The notes beneath the pieces are model-generated. The model was given only the letters and a program-made list of their open reading frames with translations, was not told where the DNA came from and did not search any database. A DNA stretch of 64,000 nucleotides. Origin: Roseibium alexandrii DFL-11. Its GTDB lineage: Bacteria; Pseudomonadota; Alphaproteobacteria; Rhizobiales; Stappiaceae. This document shows, piece by piece, positions 8,476 to 18,053 of this stretch. The position numbers and the translations under genes are program-made. How positions within the stretch are numbered: position 1 is the first letter of the stretch; each line of letters starts with the position of its first letter. Where the stretch lies: the NCBI RefSeq assembly GCF_000158095.2, contig NZ_CM011002.1, positions 859,541-923,540 on the forward strand, written 5' to 3'.

Positions 8476-9686
8476 TCGAGCTTCTCGTCACCTCTTTCCC
8501 CTTTGTCCTGCGCGTGATGTACCTGCGTTGGAAGGGGCTCCCGATCACCCTATACAACGTTCACCGTGCGCTGTTCCTGTGGTTTATTCTGGCCTTGATC
8601 GTGTTTTTCGCTGTCTTTTATTACTATCCGAAATCCTACACTGGCATCGTCCCGTTTCGGACAGTGCCAGTGGTTGCAGAGACCGGTGGGACGGTTACCG
8701 AGGTGTTTGTCAAAGGCGGCGATCACGTTACCGTCGGCGAACCGCTCTTTTCCATCGAAAATGCGTCTGAACTGGCCAAGGTCGAATTGGCGGAACGCAA
8801 GATCGACGAAATCAATGCAGCCATCGTGGCGGCACATTTTGAAGTCGATACAGCTGAAGCCGCCCTTGACGCAGCAGAGGCAGCCCTGAAGCAGGCCGAA
8901 ATCACTCTTGCGGATCATCAGGAACTGAAACAGCGCAAATCTTCTGCCTATCAACCCAGCCAATTCGAACGGGCACAATCACAGCGCGAAACGCGTTCTG
9001 CCGAAGTGGATGCCGCGACAAGCAAACTTTCTGCCGCAAAGGTTCAGGCCGAAGCCATCATCCCGGCGCAGCTGGAAAGTGCCAAAGCTTCCCTCAAACA
9101 AGCCCAGTTGGAGTTGGAAAGAACTCGTGTGCTCAGTTTCGTTGATGGGATTGTTGAGCAGCTGGCACTCAACGTTGGAGCTCGTGCAACTCCTGCTGCC
9201 ATGAGCCCGGCAATGGTGATTGTGCCCGATCGCACGGCATCTCAAAGCGGACGGATTGTCGCCGGTTTCTCGCAGGTGTCACGCCGCGAAATATATGAAG
9301 GCATGGCAGCCGAGATTGCCTGCGAAAGCAACTTCAACATTGCGATGAACAATACTGTACTGCCGGCGCGGATCACCCGCATCCAGATACCGATTTCCGC
9401 TGGCCAGATGACACCGAGTGGCCGGCTGATGGAACCGGCAGAACGGGCAAAGCGAGGTCAGATCGTGGCTCACCTTGATCTGGTCTATCCGGAGCATCAG
9501 GAACTCCTTGTGCCGGGCAGCGGCTGCATTGTCCAGGCGTATACGACACACCTTAAAGGTCCTCTGGAAGGAAGTGTCACGGCTCATGTGATCGAAGCTC
9601 TTGGTATCATCAAGGCCGTCGGTATTCGGATCAAAGCCTGGCTTGGCCTGGCCGCTGGAATTGGCCTCGCTGGTTCCGGACACTGA
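8472..9686 (+). CDS. HlyD/EmrA-type membrane fusion protein
   Basis: A 404-residue periplasmic adaptor. One transmembrane helix at about residues 36-54 (FLWFILALIVFFAVFYYY) is followed by a biotinyl-lipoyl-like half (VVAETGGTVTEVFVKGGDHVTVGEPLF), a long alanine-rich coiled-coil hairpin (about 100-205), and the returning lipoyl and beta-barrel domains (LSFVDGIVEQLALNVGARATP). No inner-membrane pump or TolC-like gene is adjacent, so the transported substrate is unknown. It is coupled to the upstream small membrane protein and probably regulated by the divergent AraC protein. It shares architecture with the second HlyD gene at the end of the window. Confidence 0.85.
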   Translation: MIELLVTSFPFVLRVMYLRWKGLPITLYNVHRALFLWFILALIVFFAVFYYYPKSYTGIVPFRTVPVVAETGGTVTEVFVKGGDHVTVGEPLFSIENASELAKVELAERKIDEINAAIVAAHFEVDTAEAALDAAEAALKQAEITLADHQELKQRKSSAYQPSQFERAQSQRETRSAEVDAATSKLSAAKVQAEAIIPAQLESAKASLKQAQLELERTRVLSFVDGIVEQLALNVGARATPAAMSPAMVIVPDRTASQSGRIVAGFSQVSRREIYEGMAAEIACESNFNIAMNNTVLPARITRIQIPISAGQMTPSGRLMEPAERAKRGQIVAHLDLVYPEHQELLVPGSGCIVQAYTTHLKGPLEGSVTAHVIEALGIIKAVGIRIKAWLGLAAGIGLAGSGH

Positions 9687-9704
9687 GACCCGAGTACAAT
9701 GAGC

Positions 9705-9737
9705 AAAAATGCCCGGGCGGTTTGCCCGGGCTTTTTT
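9705..9737 (+). terminator. Intrinsic terminator after HlyD gene
   Basis: GCCCGGGC-GGTTT-GCCCGGGC followed by six T residues, starting 25 bases after the HlyD stop codon; the A run before the stem makes it potentially bidirectional. Confidence 0.9.
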
Positions 9738-10046
9738 GTTTGCAGTGTCATAAGCCAAACAAACGGCCGTGCCTGAGGCTGCGATACATGCGGTTTTGAA
9801 GGATGGATCGACCAATATGGTTGCGCGACTATGTTTCTAAGTAGCTGATTTAAATTAGTATCTTCCTGAGAACGGGTTCTAGAGTGGATGCCGAGGACTG
9901 GATTTTTCCCAGTTACGTCACTTTGGCCAAAACACAAAAACAGGTGTCCAGAAGCCAAAAGAACGTCTTCTGAGTTTCAACCATATTCGCTGTGTCAACA
10001 AACAAGACTGCCCTTTGGGGCGGTTGAAATTCAAAGGAACAGTGAA
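9738..10046. other. Intergenic, upstream of the tandem small-protein genes
   Basis: About 300 bp with no convincing gene. It contains an AT-rich stretch around 9830-9870 that could hold the promoter of the first small-protein gene. Confidence 0.5.
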
Positions 10047-10241
10047 ATGAACATCAAAGCCCTAACCCTTGCCGCCGCCGCTTTCTCAATCGGTTTCATC
10101 GGTGAAGTCGATCTGTCCGGCATCCAGCAAGGTGGTCCGGTCACTTTTCAAGTCAGCGAAGCAGATGCGCAAACAGCATCACGAAACACTGCACGTCGGA
10201 CAGCCCGCCGTACGTCTCGTCGGCAAAATTCCTACGACTGA
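10047..10241 (+). CDS. Arg-rich small exported-looking protein, copy 1
   Basis: A 64-residue protein of unknown function, first of three tandem paralogues. It has a short N-terminal hydrophobic stretch (ALTLAAAAFSIGFIG), a polar linker, an AxA-Q signal-peptidase-like site in VSEADAQ, then an Arg-rich tail with repeated RRT/RRTS units (TARRTARRTSRRQ). AAAGGA at 10033-10038 is the ribosome-binding site. Residues 1-47 are identical to copy 2 although the DNA differs at synonymous positions. Copy 1 lacks the C-terminal domain of copy 3. If exported, the mature part would be a very basic peptide. Confidence 0.75.
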   Translation: MNIKALTLAAAAFSIGFIGEVDLSGIQQGGPVTFQVSEADAQTASRNTARRTARRTSRRQNSYD

Positions 10242-10332
10242 TCTCTCATAGATTACTCACCCGGAACACTCAGAAACCAGCCGCCGAACCATCGGAATGA
10301 ACCCGCGGCTTGACCAAATAAGGAATGAACCC

Positions 10333-10557
10333 ATGAACATCAAAGCCCTGACCCTTGCCGCCGCCGCGTTCTCGATCGGCTTCATCGGTGAAGTCGACCT
10401 CTCCGGTATCCAGCAAGGTGGTCCGGTCACCTTTCAAGTCAGCGAAGCAGATGCGCAGACTGCCTCACGAAATGCTGCACGCCGCACCTCCCGCCGCACA
10501 TCCCGCCGAGTAAACCGTCGGCATGATGCCTACGAAAACGCCACTGAGAACGACTGA
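10333..10557 (+). CDS. Arg-rich small exported-looking protein, copy 2
   Basis: A 74-residue paralogue, identical to copy 1 through residue 47, with a longer tail (SRRTSRRVNRRHDAYENATEND). AAGGA at 10320-10324 lies eight bases before the start. The 91-bp gap to copy 1 is almost the same length as the 90-bp gap to copy 3, as expected from tandem duplication of a gene with its upstream region. Function unknown. Confidence 0.75.
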   Translation: MNIKALTLAAAAFSIGFIGEVDLSGIQQGGPVTFQVSEADAQTASRNAARRTSRRTSRRVNRRHDAYENATEND

Positions 10558-10647
10558 ACCCTAGCGGATCGCATTTCTCTAACACAACGAACACGCCGCT
10601 GACTTGCCAGGAACCAAGGCGCGGCCTGAAGATCAAAGGAAAATCCA

Positions 10648-10947
10648 ATGAATACCAAAGCTCTTACGCTTGCCGCTGCTGCCTTTTGCGTCGGCTATGT
10701 CGGTGAAGTCAAAATCGACGACGTCCGCTCCGGAAGCCCTATTACAATTTCAGTCAGCGAAGCAGATGCGCAGACAGCAACACGAAACGCCGCACGCCGC
10801 ACCGCCCGCCGCACGTCCCGACGGGTCAACCGCCGGCAAAACATCTCCGGTTGCTCGCCGTACAATGCCTATTACAATTGTGGTGGTGTGTACTATCAGG
10901 CCGTAACTGAGAACGGAACGACCGTTTATGTTGTCGTCAATCCGTGA
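10648..10947 (+). CDS. Arg-rich small exported-looking protein, copy 3 with C-terminal domain
   Basis: A 99-residue paralogue. The N-terminus (MNTKALTLAAAAFCVGYVGEV) and the VSEADAQTATRNAARRTARR segment match copies 1 and 2, but it continues into about 37 extra residues rich in Tyr, Asn and Gly with two Cys (GCSPYNAYYNCGGVYYQ) and ends in TVYVVVNP. The two Cys could form a disulfide outside the cytoplasm. AAAGGA precedes the start. This is probably the ancestral full-length form, with the other two copies truncated; the reverse is possible. Function unknown. Confidence 0.75.
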   Translation: MNTKALTLAAAAFCVGYVGEVKIDDVRSGSPITISVSEADAQTATRNAARRTARRTSRRVNRRQNISGCSPYNAYYNCGGVYYQAVTENGTTVYVVVNP

Positions 10948-10980
10948 CGCATAGCTCAACTAAGATATTGATCGATCTTC

Positions 10981-11000
10981 AGGACCGCTCCGTCGGTCCT
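10981..11000 (+). terminator. Possible terminator hairpin after copy 3
   Basis: AGGACCG-CTCCGT-CGGTCCT is a seven-pair stem 34 bases after the stop of copy 3. The following sequence GCAGCCGTTTTC has only a short T run four to six bases away, so strength is doubtful. Confidence 0.4.
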
Positions 11001-11103
11001 GCAGCCGTTTTCAAAAACGTGGCCGCCACAATTCTATATTCGGGTTCTATATCATTGGTTGATAGAACATTTTCTGTCCAAAGACGAATTTTCTCGCGCT
11101 AAA

Positions 11104-11409
11104 TCACGGATCGCGGCGCGCACTTTTATCGAGCAAATTTCTCTGGGTTACAATGCGATCCACTCTTTTGTCTGCCCGAAAATCAGCCTTTAGACCGAGC
11201 ACAAGTCCAAAAGATACGAGAACCCCAGCAACACGAAACAGCCAAAGGGCTCCAGTTACACCAAGAAGTTCTACGGCCCATGGAGCCCGATAACTGGTCC
11301 GGATATTGTCTGCATCCACGAAGAACAGACCAAACACGCATACGGAAAGTAGACAGATACCTAGAAGCGTGGTGCGCTTATGTTTTTTGAAAAGGGAACG
11401 GCTCAACAC
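11104..11409 (-). CDS. Small membrane protein, unknown
   Basis: A 101-residue protein with two predicted transmembrane helices (TTLLGICLLSVCVFGLFFV at about 13-31 and FRVAGVLVSFGLVLGLKA at about 58-75) and basic ends, typical of a small inner-membrane protein. GTG at 11409 is preceded by GGAG six bases upstream. I recognise no family. It is a single gene in a region of small unknown genes. Confidence 0.55.
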   Translation of the reverse strand: MLSRSLFKKHKRTTLLGICLLSVCVFGLFFVDADNIRTSYRAPWAVELLGVTGALWLFRVAGVLVSFGLVLGLKADFRADKRVDRIVTQRNLLDKSARRDP

Positions 11410-11607
11410 GTAAAGCTCCGAGCGAATTTTTGTATCGCCTTTACGATAACAATCAGAGGTTAGTGGAGAAATAATTCGTAAGCCGGCGGTTTGCGGTTTC
11501 TATCTGAACAAAGTGGTTTCACCGAAGTGCACTGGAATGCGTCCGGCCTCACCCCCGGATTCATGTTGTTAAAGAGGTCATTACCGCTGTTGCCGGCGCC
11601 GGTCGGC

Positions 11608-11955
11608 CTACGGACTCGTAGTACAAGTCAGGGCAGCCACGTTGATCCCCCCAATCCTTACCTGACCGCCCGAGCAATTGCAGGCTGTAGTGCTGGTAAC
11701 AGGGTTTCCCTCAGTACAAAGCGCCTGACTGGCGGCTGGTTGGCTGCAGGTAGCCGCGGCACCGCTTGCTGAACAAGTTAGTGGGCCGCGCCCATTGCCT
11801 TGCGGTTGGCAGGATGCCGAGCAGCCGCTTGCCAAAGCTGCCCTTGTTGAGACCAGGGTTGGATCTTGAGACTGTTTTGTTTCTGCGGCAATGGCAACGC
11901 TTGATACAAAGCCTAGACCGAAGATGAGTAGAGATGCTCTAAACACTAAAAACAT
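11608..11955 (-). CDS. Small secreted Cys-rich protein, unknown
   Basis: A 115-residue protein with a clear signal peptide (MFLVFRASLLIFGLGFVSSVAIAAE) followed by a Ser/Ala/Gly-rich mature part with eight Cys (GCSASC, LTCSAS, TCSQP, LCTEG, ACNCSGG, LTC), an even number that suggests four disulfides in the periplasm or outside the cell. ATG at 11955 is chosen because AGGGGG lies nine to ten bases upstream; GTG at 11973 is the first in-frame alternative. I recognise no family. Confidence 0.6.
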   Translation of the reverse strand: MFLVFRASLLIFGLGFVSSVAIAAETKQSQDPTLVSTRAALASGCSASCQPQGNGRGPLTCSASGAAATCSQPAASQALCTEGNPVTSTTACNCSGGQVRIGGINVAALTCTTSP

Positions 11956-12046
11956 GGGTCCATTCCCCCTCACAGTATCGAGGAATTATTATACCATATA
12001 TTGTATTTTCCGCATAATACTCTCATAAGTTACTATTGCGTCATCG

Positions 12047-12081
12047 AAAACTAAACCCGCCAGCGATCTTACCAGCGGGTT
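12047..12081 (-). terminator. Intrinsic terminator of the fumarase gene
   Basis: On the minus strand AACCCGC-(14)-GCGGGTT (12054-12081) is followed by TTAGTTTT, about 50 bases downstream of the fumarase stop codon. Confidence 0.7.
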
Positions 12082-12132
12082 CCGTTTGGATTAAATTGTG
12101 CAATATGCGCGCATGCCTTCATGCTGGTAGCA

Positions 12133-13770
<1,638 letters not shown>

Positions 13771-13845
13771 GCAAAAAAGCCTTCCTGATCTGGCTAGGCG
13801 CTGACGGATCAGCCCTGGCAAAAGGTCTGTGGCGTGTTCTTAAGC

Positions 13846-13876
13846 AAAAAGACCGCGAACGCCAAGCGCCGCGGTC
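13846..13876 (-). terminator. Intrinsic terminator of the YceI/cytochrome b561 operon
   Basis: On the minus strand GACCGCG-(12)-CGCGGTC (13851-13876) is followed by five T residues, 28 bases downstream of the YceI stop codon. Confidence 0.85.
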
Positions 13877-13903
13877 TCATGATTTGGTCTGATCGAGGAA
13901 TTG

Positions 13904-14458
13904 TCAGCGGGTCGCTGTCAGATTGAGCGTGACAGTGACAGCATCGCCGACGGTATCTGTTCCGACACCGGATCCAAGGCCGTATTCAATACGGTTTAAA
14001 GTCGCCACGCCATTGGCTGTGGCGGTGTCGCCATTGATAGCCAGTGTAAAGTCCAGGACGAGCGGCATGGACACGCCCTTGATCGTGAGCGTTCCGTTTG
14101 CCCGGTAACTGTCGCCTTCCACCCGTTCGACGCTGTCGGCGGTGAAGGTCGCGTCCGGAAACGCGGCGGTGTCAAACCAATCGCCATTCGGCAGGGTCCC
14201 GTCAAACTGGGCGTTGCCGGTGGAGGCGCTGGCCGGACGGATGGTTGCCGAAATATCGGCGTTCTCCGGCGCGTCCGGGTCAAACTCGATTGAAGCGTCC
14301 CAGGAGGTAAATCGTCCTGTCAAAGCGCTGCTGCCTTGCTGGACTTCGAACCCAAGTGTGCTCTGCGCCGGGTCAACGGTCCATGTCGCGGCAAGCGCGG
14401 GCTGCACGGTCAGGAAAGACAAGGTGCAGCTGATGAGTGCAAGTGATTTCAGTGTCAT
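13904..14458 (-). CDS. YceI-family periplasmic lipid-binding protein (second in operon)
   Basis: A 184-residue YceI-like lipocalin-fold protein with a signal peptide (MTLKSLALISCTLSFLTVQPALAA). WTVDPAQSTLGFEV at the mature N-terminus, FPDATFTADSVERV, GTLTIKGVSMPLVLDFTL and a C-terminal GDAVTVTLNLTATR are the family signatures; YceI proteins bind isoprenoid quinones or other lipids in a barrel. It overlaps the cytochrome b561 gene by four bases (ATGA), so the two are translationally coupled. It is only distantly similar to the other YceI gene upstream. Confidence 0.9.
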   Translation of the reverse strand: MTLKSLALISCTLSFLTVQPALAATWTVDPAQSTLGFEVQQGSSALTGRFTSWDASIEFDPDAPENADISATIRPASASTGNAQFDGTLPNGDWFDTAAFPDATFTADSVERVEGDSYRANGTLTIKGVSMPLVLDFTLAINGDTATANGVATLNRIEYGLGSGVGTDTVGDAVTVTLNLTATR

Positions 14459-15066
14459 GCTTTGGCTTTCTCAGAATGTGATTTAAGCGCGTTTTGGGCC
14501 GGCTCGGTTGATGTCATCCGCTTCAAGGTGTCGTCCTTCGCAATGAAGTGGTGCTTCAGTGCGGCAGCGATGTGAACAACCACCAGGGCGATTAACAGAT
14601 ACGCACCGTATTCATGGAGGATCATGAAAAAGGTTTCGGCCTGTTCTTTTGTTCCAAGGGCCTCCGGATACGGCAGGTGTGGGATCGGCAGAACGTTGAA
14701 CACCACTGTCGGGATGCCCCAGGGCGATGCTGACACCATGAACCAGCCTGTGATCGGCATTGCGAAGATCAGGGCATAGAGCCCAATGTGGCCGAGATGA
14801 GCTGCAAGTTTTTCAAGAGCCGGCATTTCAGCAGGCAGTTTCGGCGAAGGATTTGCCAGACGCCAAATCAGTCTGAATGCTGCAAGGGCCAGAACGACAA
14901 AGCCGAATGACTTATGCAGTTGGTAGAACTGAAAAAGGTTCGGGTCGGTCTGCGGCAGCTGCTTGAGATAAAGTCCGAAGGCGAGCATGCCGATTATCAG
15001 CAGGGCCATGGTCCAGTGAAAGAAAATGGCTATCCGGCCATAACCGGTTGGCGTATTGCGATACAT
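14455..15066 (-). CDS. Cytochrome b561-family membrane protein
   Basis: A 203-residue four-helix di-heme cytochrome b561. Candidate heme-ligand His residues are in the first helix (IAIFFHWTMALLIIGMLAF), the second (YQLHKSFGFVVLALAAFRLIWRL), the third (LGHIGLYALIFAMPITGWFM) and the fourth (LHEYGAYLLIALVVVHIAAALKHHF). It probably moves electrons between quinol and periplasmic acceptors. ATG at 15066 with AAGGAAA upstream is preferred over TTG at 15084. Flanked on both sides by YceI genes, a common partnership suggesting a shared quinone- or lipid-linked redox role. Confidence 0.9.
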   Translation of the reverse strand: MYRNTPTGYGRIAIFFHWTMALLIIGMLAFGLYLKQLPQTDPNLFQFYQLHKSFGFVVLALAAFRLIWRLANPSPKLPAEMPALEKLAAHLGHIGLYALIFAMPITGWFMVSASPWGIPTVVFNVLPIPHLPYPEALGTKEQAETFFMILHEYGAYLLIALVVVHIAAALKHHFIAKDDTLKRMTSTEPAQNALKSHSEKAKA

Positions 15067-15122
15067 GGCGGTTTCCTTCGGCAAACGGGAAGCCTCAACA
15101 AGGCTCCCCGCATCTTCGCGGA

Positions 15123-15707
15123 TTAGTTTGTTGCGGCAGTCGTCAGCGTTTCTGTGTGGAACGTGATCGTGACCTCGTCACCTACATAGGGCACGAACAT
15201 GTCCATGCCGAAGTCAGAGCGTTTGATCACGGTGTTTACGGCAAAACCAACCGATTCCTTCTTCGCCATCGGATGCTCACCCATTGCCTTGACATCAACG
15301 GTCAGGGTCGCCGGCTTCGTGATGCCTTTGATGGTGAGATCGCCGGTGACTTCAAGTTGCTTCTCCCCGGTTTGTTCAACGCTTGTGCTCTTGAAGGTCG
15401 CTTCCGGGAACTTCTCAGCGTCAAAGAAGTCGGCGCTCAGGAGGTGCTTGTCGCGGTCTGCCCAGAATGTATCGAGGCTGCCGATCTGAATGGTGAACTC
15501 GATTGAGGAATTGGACGGTGTTTCCTTGTCGATCAGAAGGGTACCATCCCAGTCACCAAAACGGCCATCGGTGGTGGAGTAACCAAGGTGATCGTACGTG
15601 AAGGACAGGTTGGAGTGGGATTTGTCGAAGTCGAACGCAACAGGTTCGGCGACAGCAGCGCCAGCGAGAACGGACAGGGCGAAGGCAGATGTAGCAAGAC
15701 GGATCAT
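15123..15707 (-). CDS. YceI-family periplasmic lipid-binding protein (first in operon)
   Basis: A 194-residue YceI protein with signal peptide (MIRLATSAFALSVLAGAAVAE). The mature chain starts with FDFDKSHSNLSFTYDHLGYS, followed by SLDTFWADRDKHLLSADFFD, FPEATFKSTSVEQT, GDLTIKGITKPATL and FGMDMFVPYVGDEVTITF, all typical of the family. It is the first gene of the YceI-cytochrome b561-YceI operon; the gap to the next gene is 56 bp. An inverted repeat at 15802-15820 lies in the presumed promoter region. Confidence 0.92.
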   Translation of the reverse strand: MIRLATSAFALSVLAGAAVAEPVAFDFDKSHSNLSFTYDHLGYSTTDGRFGDWDGTLLIDKETPSNSSIEFTIQIGSLDTFWADRDKHLLSADFFDAEKFPEATFKSTSVEQTGEKQLEVTGDLTIKGITKPATLTVDVKAMGEHPMAKKESVGFAVNTVIKRSDFGMDMFVPYVGDEVTITFHTETLTTAATN

Positions 15708-16096
15708 TTTGGAACCTCATCAATAAGTCTGTTGAAGACGTTCCATCGGGAACGCTGATCCATCACATAAGCTGTATTTCAAAAGCTGCAATTTGACTGA
15801 CTGTTCATTCAAGGTGAACAATTTGTCATAATGTCGCCGGATGGTTCGGGAAAACGACTCGTCGAATTATCGAGAAGACTGGAAGTTTCTGTGAGATCCA
15901 CAACTGCGCTCGGCAACAGTTAATAGTGACCAAAGCGGCCGCTTTTGACCTTGAAACAATCTATGGTTTGATGAACGTGATATGTGTCATGAAGGCATCA
16001 AAGTCTTCAGGCATTCCTTTCGTGTCTCGGTCGCTCGAGATTCGTTTCCCTTCAACATCGCTGGTGCTTTGACCCCGAACCTTCTGGAGCATATCC
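15708..16096. other. Divergent intergenic region
   Basis: About 390 bp between the YceI operon and the glycerophosphodiesterase gene. Apart from the TGTTCA inverted repeat at 15802-15820 I see no gene or terminator; it must contain promoters for both directions. Confidence 0.6.
15802..15820. promoter_or_regulatory. Inverted repeat TGTTCA-N7-TGAACA
   Basis: A perfect six-base inverted repeat with a seven-base spacer, 95 bp upstream of the first YceI start codon. A TTGACT hexamer is just upstream. It looks like a dimeric regulator site; no dedicated regulator gene is adjacent, so the protein that binds is unknown. Confidence 0.45.
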
Positions 16097-16819
16097 GTGA
16101 ACCGTGCAGCTATTGTTTGCCATCGTGGCCTCAGCCTCAAAGCCCCGGAAAACACACTGGCGTCTCTGGAAAAAGCGATTGAAGCAGGCGCGGAAGTGGT
16201 TGAGCTCGATGTCCGTCCATCACGCGACGGTGTCCTCTACGTCTTTCACGATGACACGCTGGATAGAACCACGAACGGCTCGGGCCGGTTTGCCGACAAG
16301 CTCTCATCCGAGATCGACCGTTTGGATGCAGGCACTTGGTTTTCAAAAAAGTTTTCCGGCGAACGTGTGCCGCGGTTTGAGGCATTCCTGAAGGCGTGCC
16401 GGGACCGGATTGCGGTTTATGCTGAGATCAAAGAAGGAGATCCGGCGAAGGTCAGAGACATGCTCCAGGCCAATGGTCTCCTTGAAACAGCCTGGACGTT
16501 TTCCTTTGATCAAGCCATTCGCGCCGAGGCACGGGCCCGTGTTCCTGATCTCCGGCTCATGGTCTTGTTTGATCATGTGGGCTCGGTGGAAAGGGCGGTC
16601 GCGCAAGGCGCGGCAATTTTGGAGTTTCAAGCGCACAACCTCGACCCTGATCTTGCCGCTTCAGCAAGGGATGCAGGGCTCATCACACAGCTCTTTTATG
16701 ACGGTGATGATCGCGACGTGTTCGAATTGGCGGTCAAGTGCGGCATCCAGCAGATGAACATTGACCATGTCGACGTTTTCCGCTCTGTTGAAAGCGAAAT
16801 TCTGACCCCGGCGACCTAG
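16097..16819 (+). CDS. Glycerophosphodiester phosphodiesterase
   Basis: A 240-residue GDPD-family enzyme that hydrolyses glycerophosphodiesters to glycerol 3-phosphate and an alcohol. The catalytic region is complete: CHRGLSLKAPENT (His near residue 9, Glu18), VELDVRPSRDGVLYVFHDDTLDRTTNG (Glu and Asp metal ligands, second His). YAEIKEG supplies the later conserved Glu. No signal peptide, so cytoplasmic. GTG at 16097 follows GGAG at 16086-16089. The MFS gene follows after 50 bp and may be cotranscribed. Confidence 0.9.
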   Translation: MNRAAIVCHRGLSLKAPENTLASLEKAIEAGAEVVELDVRPSRDGVLYVFHDDTLDRTTNGSGRFADKLSSEIDRLDAGTWFSKKFSGERVPRFEAFLKACRDRIAVYAEIKEGDPAKVRDMLQANGLLETAWTFSFDQAIRAEARARVPDLRLMVLFDHVGSVERAVAQGAAILEFQAHNLDPDLAASARDAGLITQLFYDGDDRDVFELAVKCGIQQMNIDHVDVFRSVESEILTPAT

Positions 16820-16869
16820 GATTTTGGATCGCAAGCCGGGCCCTGCAAAACACAAAAGGACTGCGACCG

Positions 16870-18033
16870 GTGACGGGTCATGATGCTGCCTTGAGCCTCA
16901 ACCGGTTCGAAACGCGGCTTGCAACACGGCTGGTGTTTTTCATTGGCGGACTGACCATGGGAGCCTGGTCACCGCTGATCCCGTTCGCACAACAAAGGCT
17001 TGGCGTTGATGATGCCGGCCTTGGCCTTTTGCTATTGTGCCTTGGCATCGGCTCGGTTCTTTTCATGCCGCTTGCCGGACCGTTATGCGCAGCATTCGGA
17101 AGCCGGCGTGTGATTGTCGGGTCCGGGATCGGTTTGATTGCCGGATTTCCGGCTCTTGGGTATTCAGAGACGATCCCGCTCATGGCCATCGCGGTTTTTC
17201 TGTTCGGGAGCTTCCTCGGTGTCATGGAAGTCGGCATGAACTCTCATGCGGTAGATGTTGAAAGCGGATCGGACAAACCGCTGATGTCGGGGTTCCATGC
17301 CCAGTTCAGCATTGGGGGATTTGCCGGGGCTGGGGGCGTCACGCTTTTCCTGACGCTCGGCCTGTCACCGTTCGCATCTGCTGGCCTGATTGCGCTTTCA
17401 AGCCTCCTGCTTCTGATTGTAGCGGCCCCCCGGCTGCTCCCTAATCGCACGGGCGGTTCTTCAACGGGCGGGGCTTTCCCGAAAGGCGTTGTTCTGCTTC
17501 TGGCACTCCTCATCGCCATCACGTTTTTGACCGAAGGAGCTGTTCTGGACTGGAGCGCTGCGCTGATCACAGATCAGGGGCTGGTGGACATTGCCCAGGG
17601 CGGTATTGGCTTCATGTGTTTTTCAATCACGATGACGATCGGTCGTTTGCTGGGCGACCGGGTGGTTGCCAGGTTCGGCCCGAAAAATATCCTGCTTTGG
17701 GGCGGAGTGATCACCATTGCCGGTATTCTGCTCGTTGCAACGGCGAGCAACCTGGCTGTGTCGCTGATCGGATTTGCGGCAATCGGGGTCGGGGTCTGCA
17801 ATATTGTCCCGGTGCTCTTCAGCTTGACAGGGCGGCAAAAGGTTATGCCGCAAGGCGCCGCGATTGCAGCGGTCGCAACAGCCGGGTATGGCGGAATATT
17901 ATTGGGGCCTGCGGTGATCGGTTTCGTTGCGGACGGGATCGGCTTGCCCGTGACGTTCGCCGGGCTTTCTCTGCTTATGGTAATCGTAGCGTTAAGTGCT
18001 GGCGTGGCCGTTCAAGGTTCACAGGCTGAATAA
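16870..18033 (+). CDS. MFS transporter (YbjJ-like)
   Basis: A 387-residue 12-helix permease of the major facilitator superfamily. It starts with RLATRLVFFIGGLTMGAWSPLIPFAQQRLGV, then GPLCAAFGSRRVIVGSGIG as the loop 2-3 motif, and a central short loop near residues 190-200; FGSFLGVMEVGMNSHAVDVE resembles the YbjJ/fucose-permease branch. Its substrate is not predictable. GTG at 16870 is the likely start. It follows the glycerophosphodiesterase by 50 bp, which could mean uptake or export of a glycerophosphodiester-related compound, but this is speculative. Confidence 0.8.
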   Translation: MTGHDAALSLNRFETRLATRLVFFIGGLTMGAWSPLIPFAQQRLGVDDAGLGLLLLCLGIGSVLFMPLAGPLCAAFGSRRVIVGSGIGLIAGFPALGYSETIPLMAIAVFLFGSFLGVMEVGMNSHAVDVESGSDKPLMSGFHAQFSIGGFAGAGGVTLFLTLGLSPFASAGLIALSSLLLLIVAAPRLLPNRTGGSSTGGAFPKGVVLLLALLIAITFLTEGAVLDWSAALITDQGLVDIAQGGIGFMCFSITMTIGRLLGDRVVARFGPKNILLWGGVITIAGILLVATASNLAVSLIGFAAIGVGVCNIVPVLFSLTGRQKVMPQGAAIAAVATAGYGGILLGPAVIGFVADGIGLPVTFAGLSLLMVIVALSAGVAVQGSQAE

Positions 18034-18053
18034 AACTGTTGTTTTGATTGTCG

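Noticed and set aside
10047..10947. CRISPR-like or mobile repeat origin of the three-fold repetition
   Set aside because: Each repeat is a gene with its own ribosome site and similar spacing; tandem gene duplication explains the pattern.
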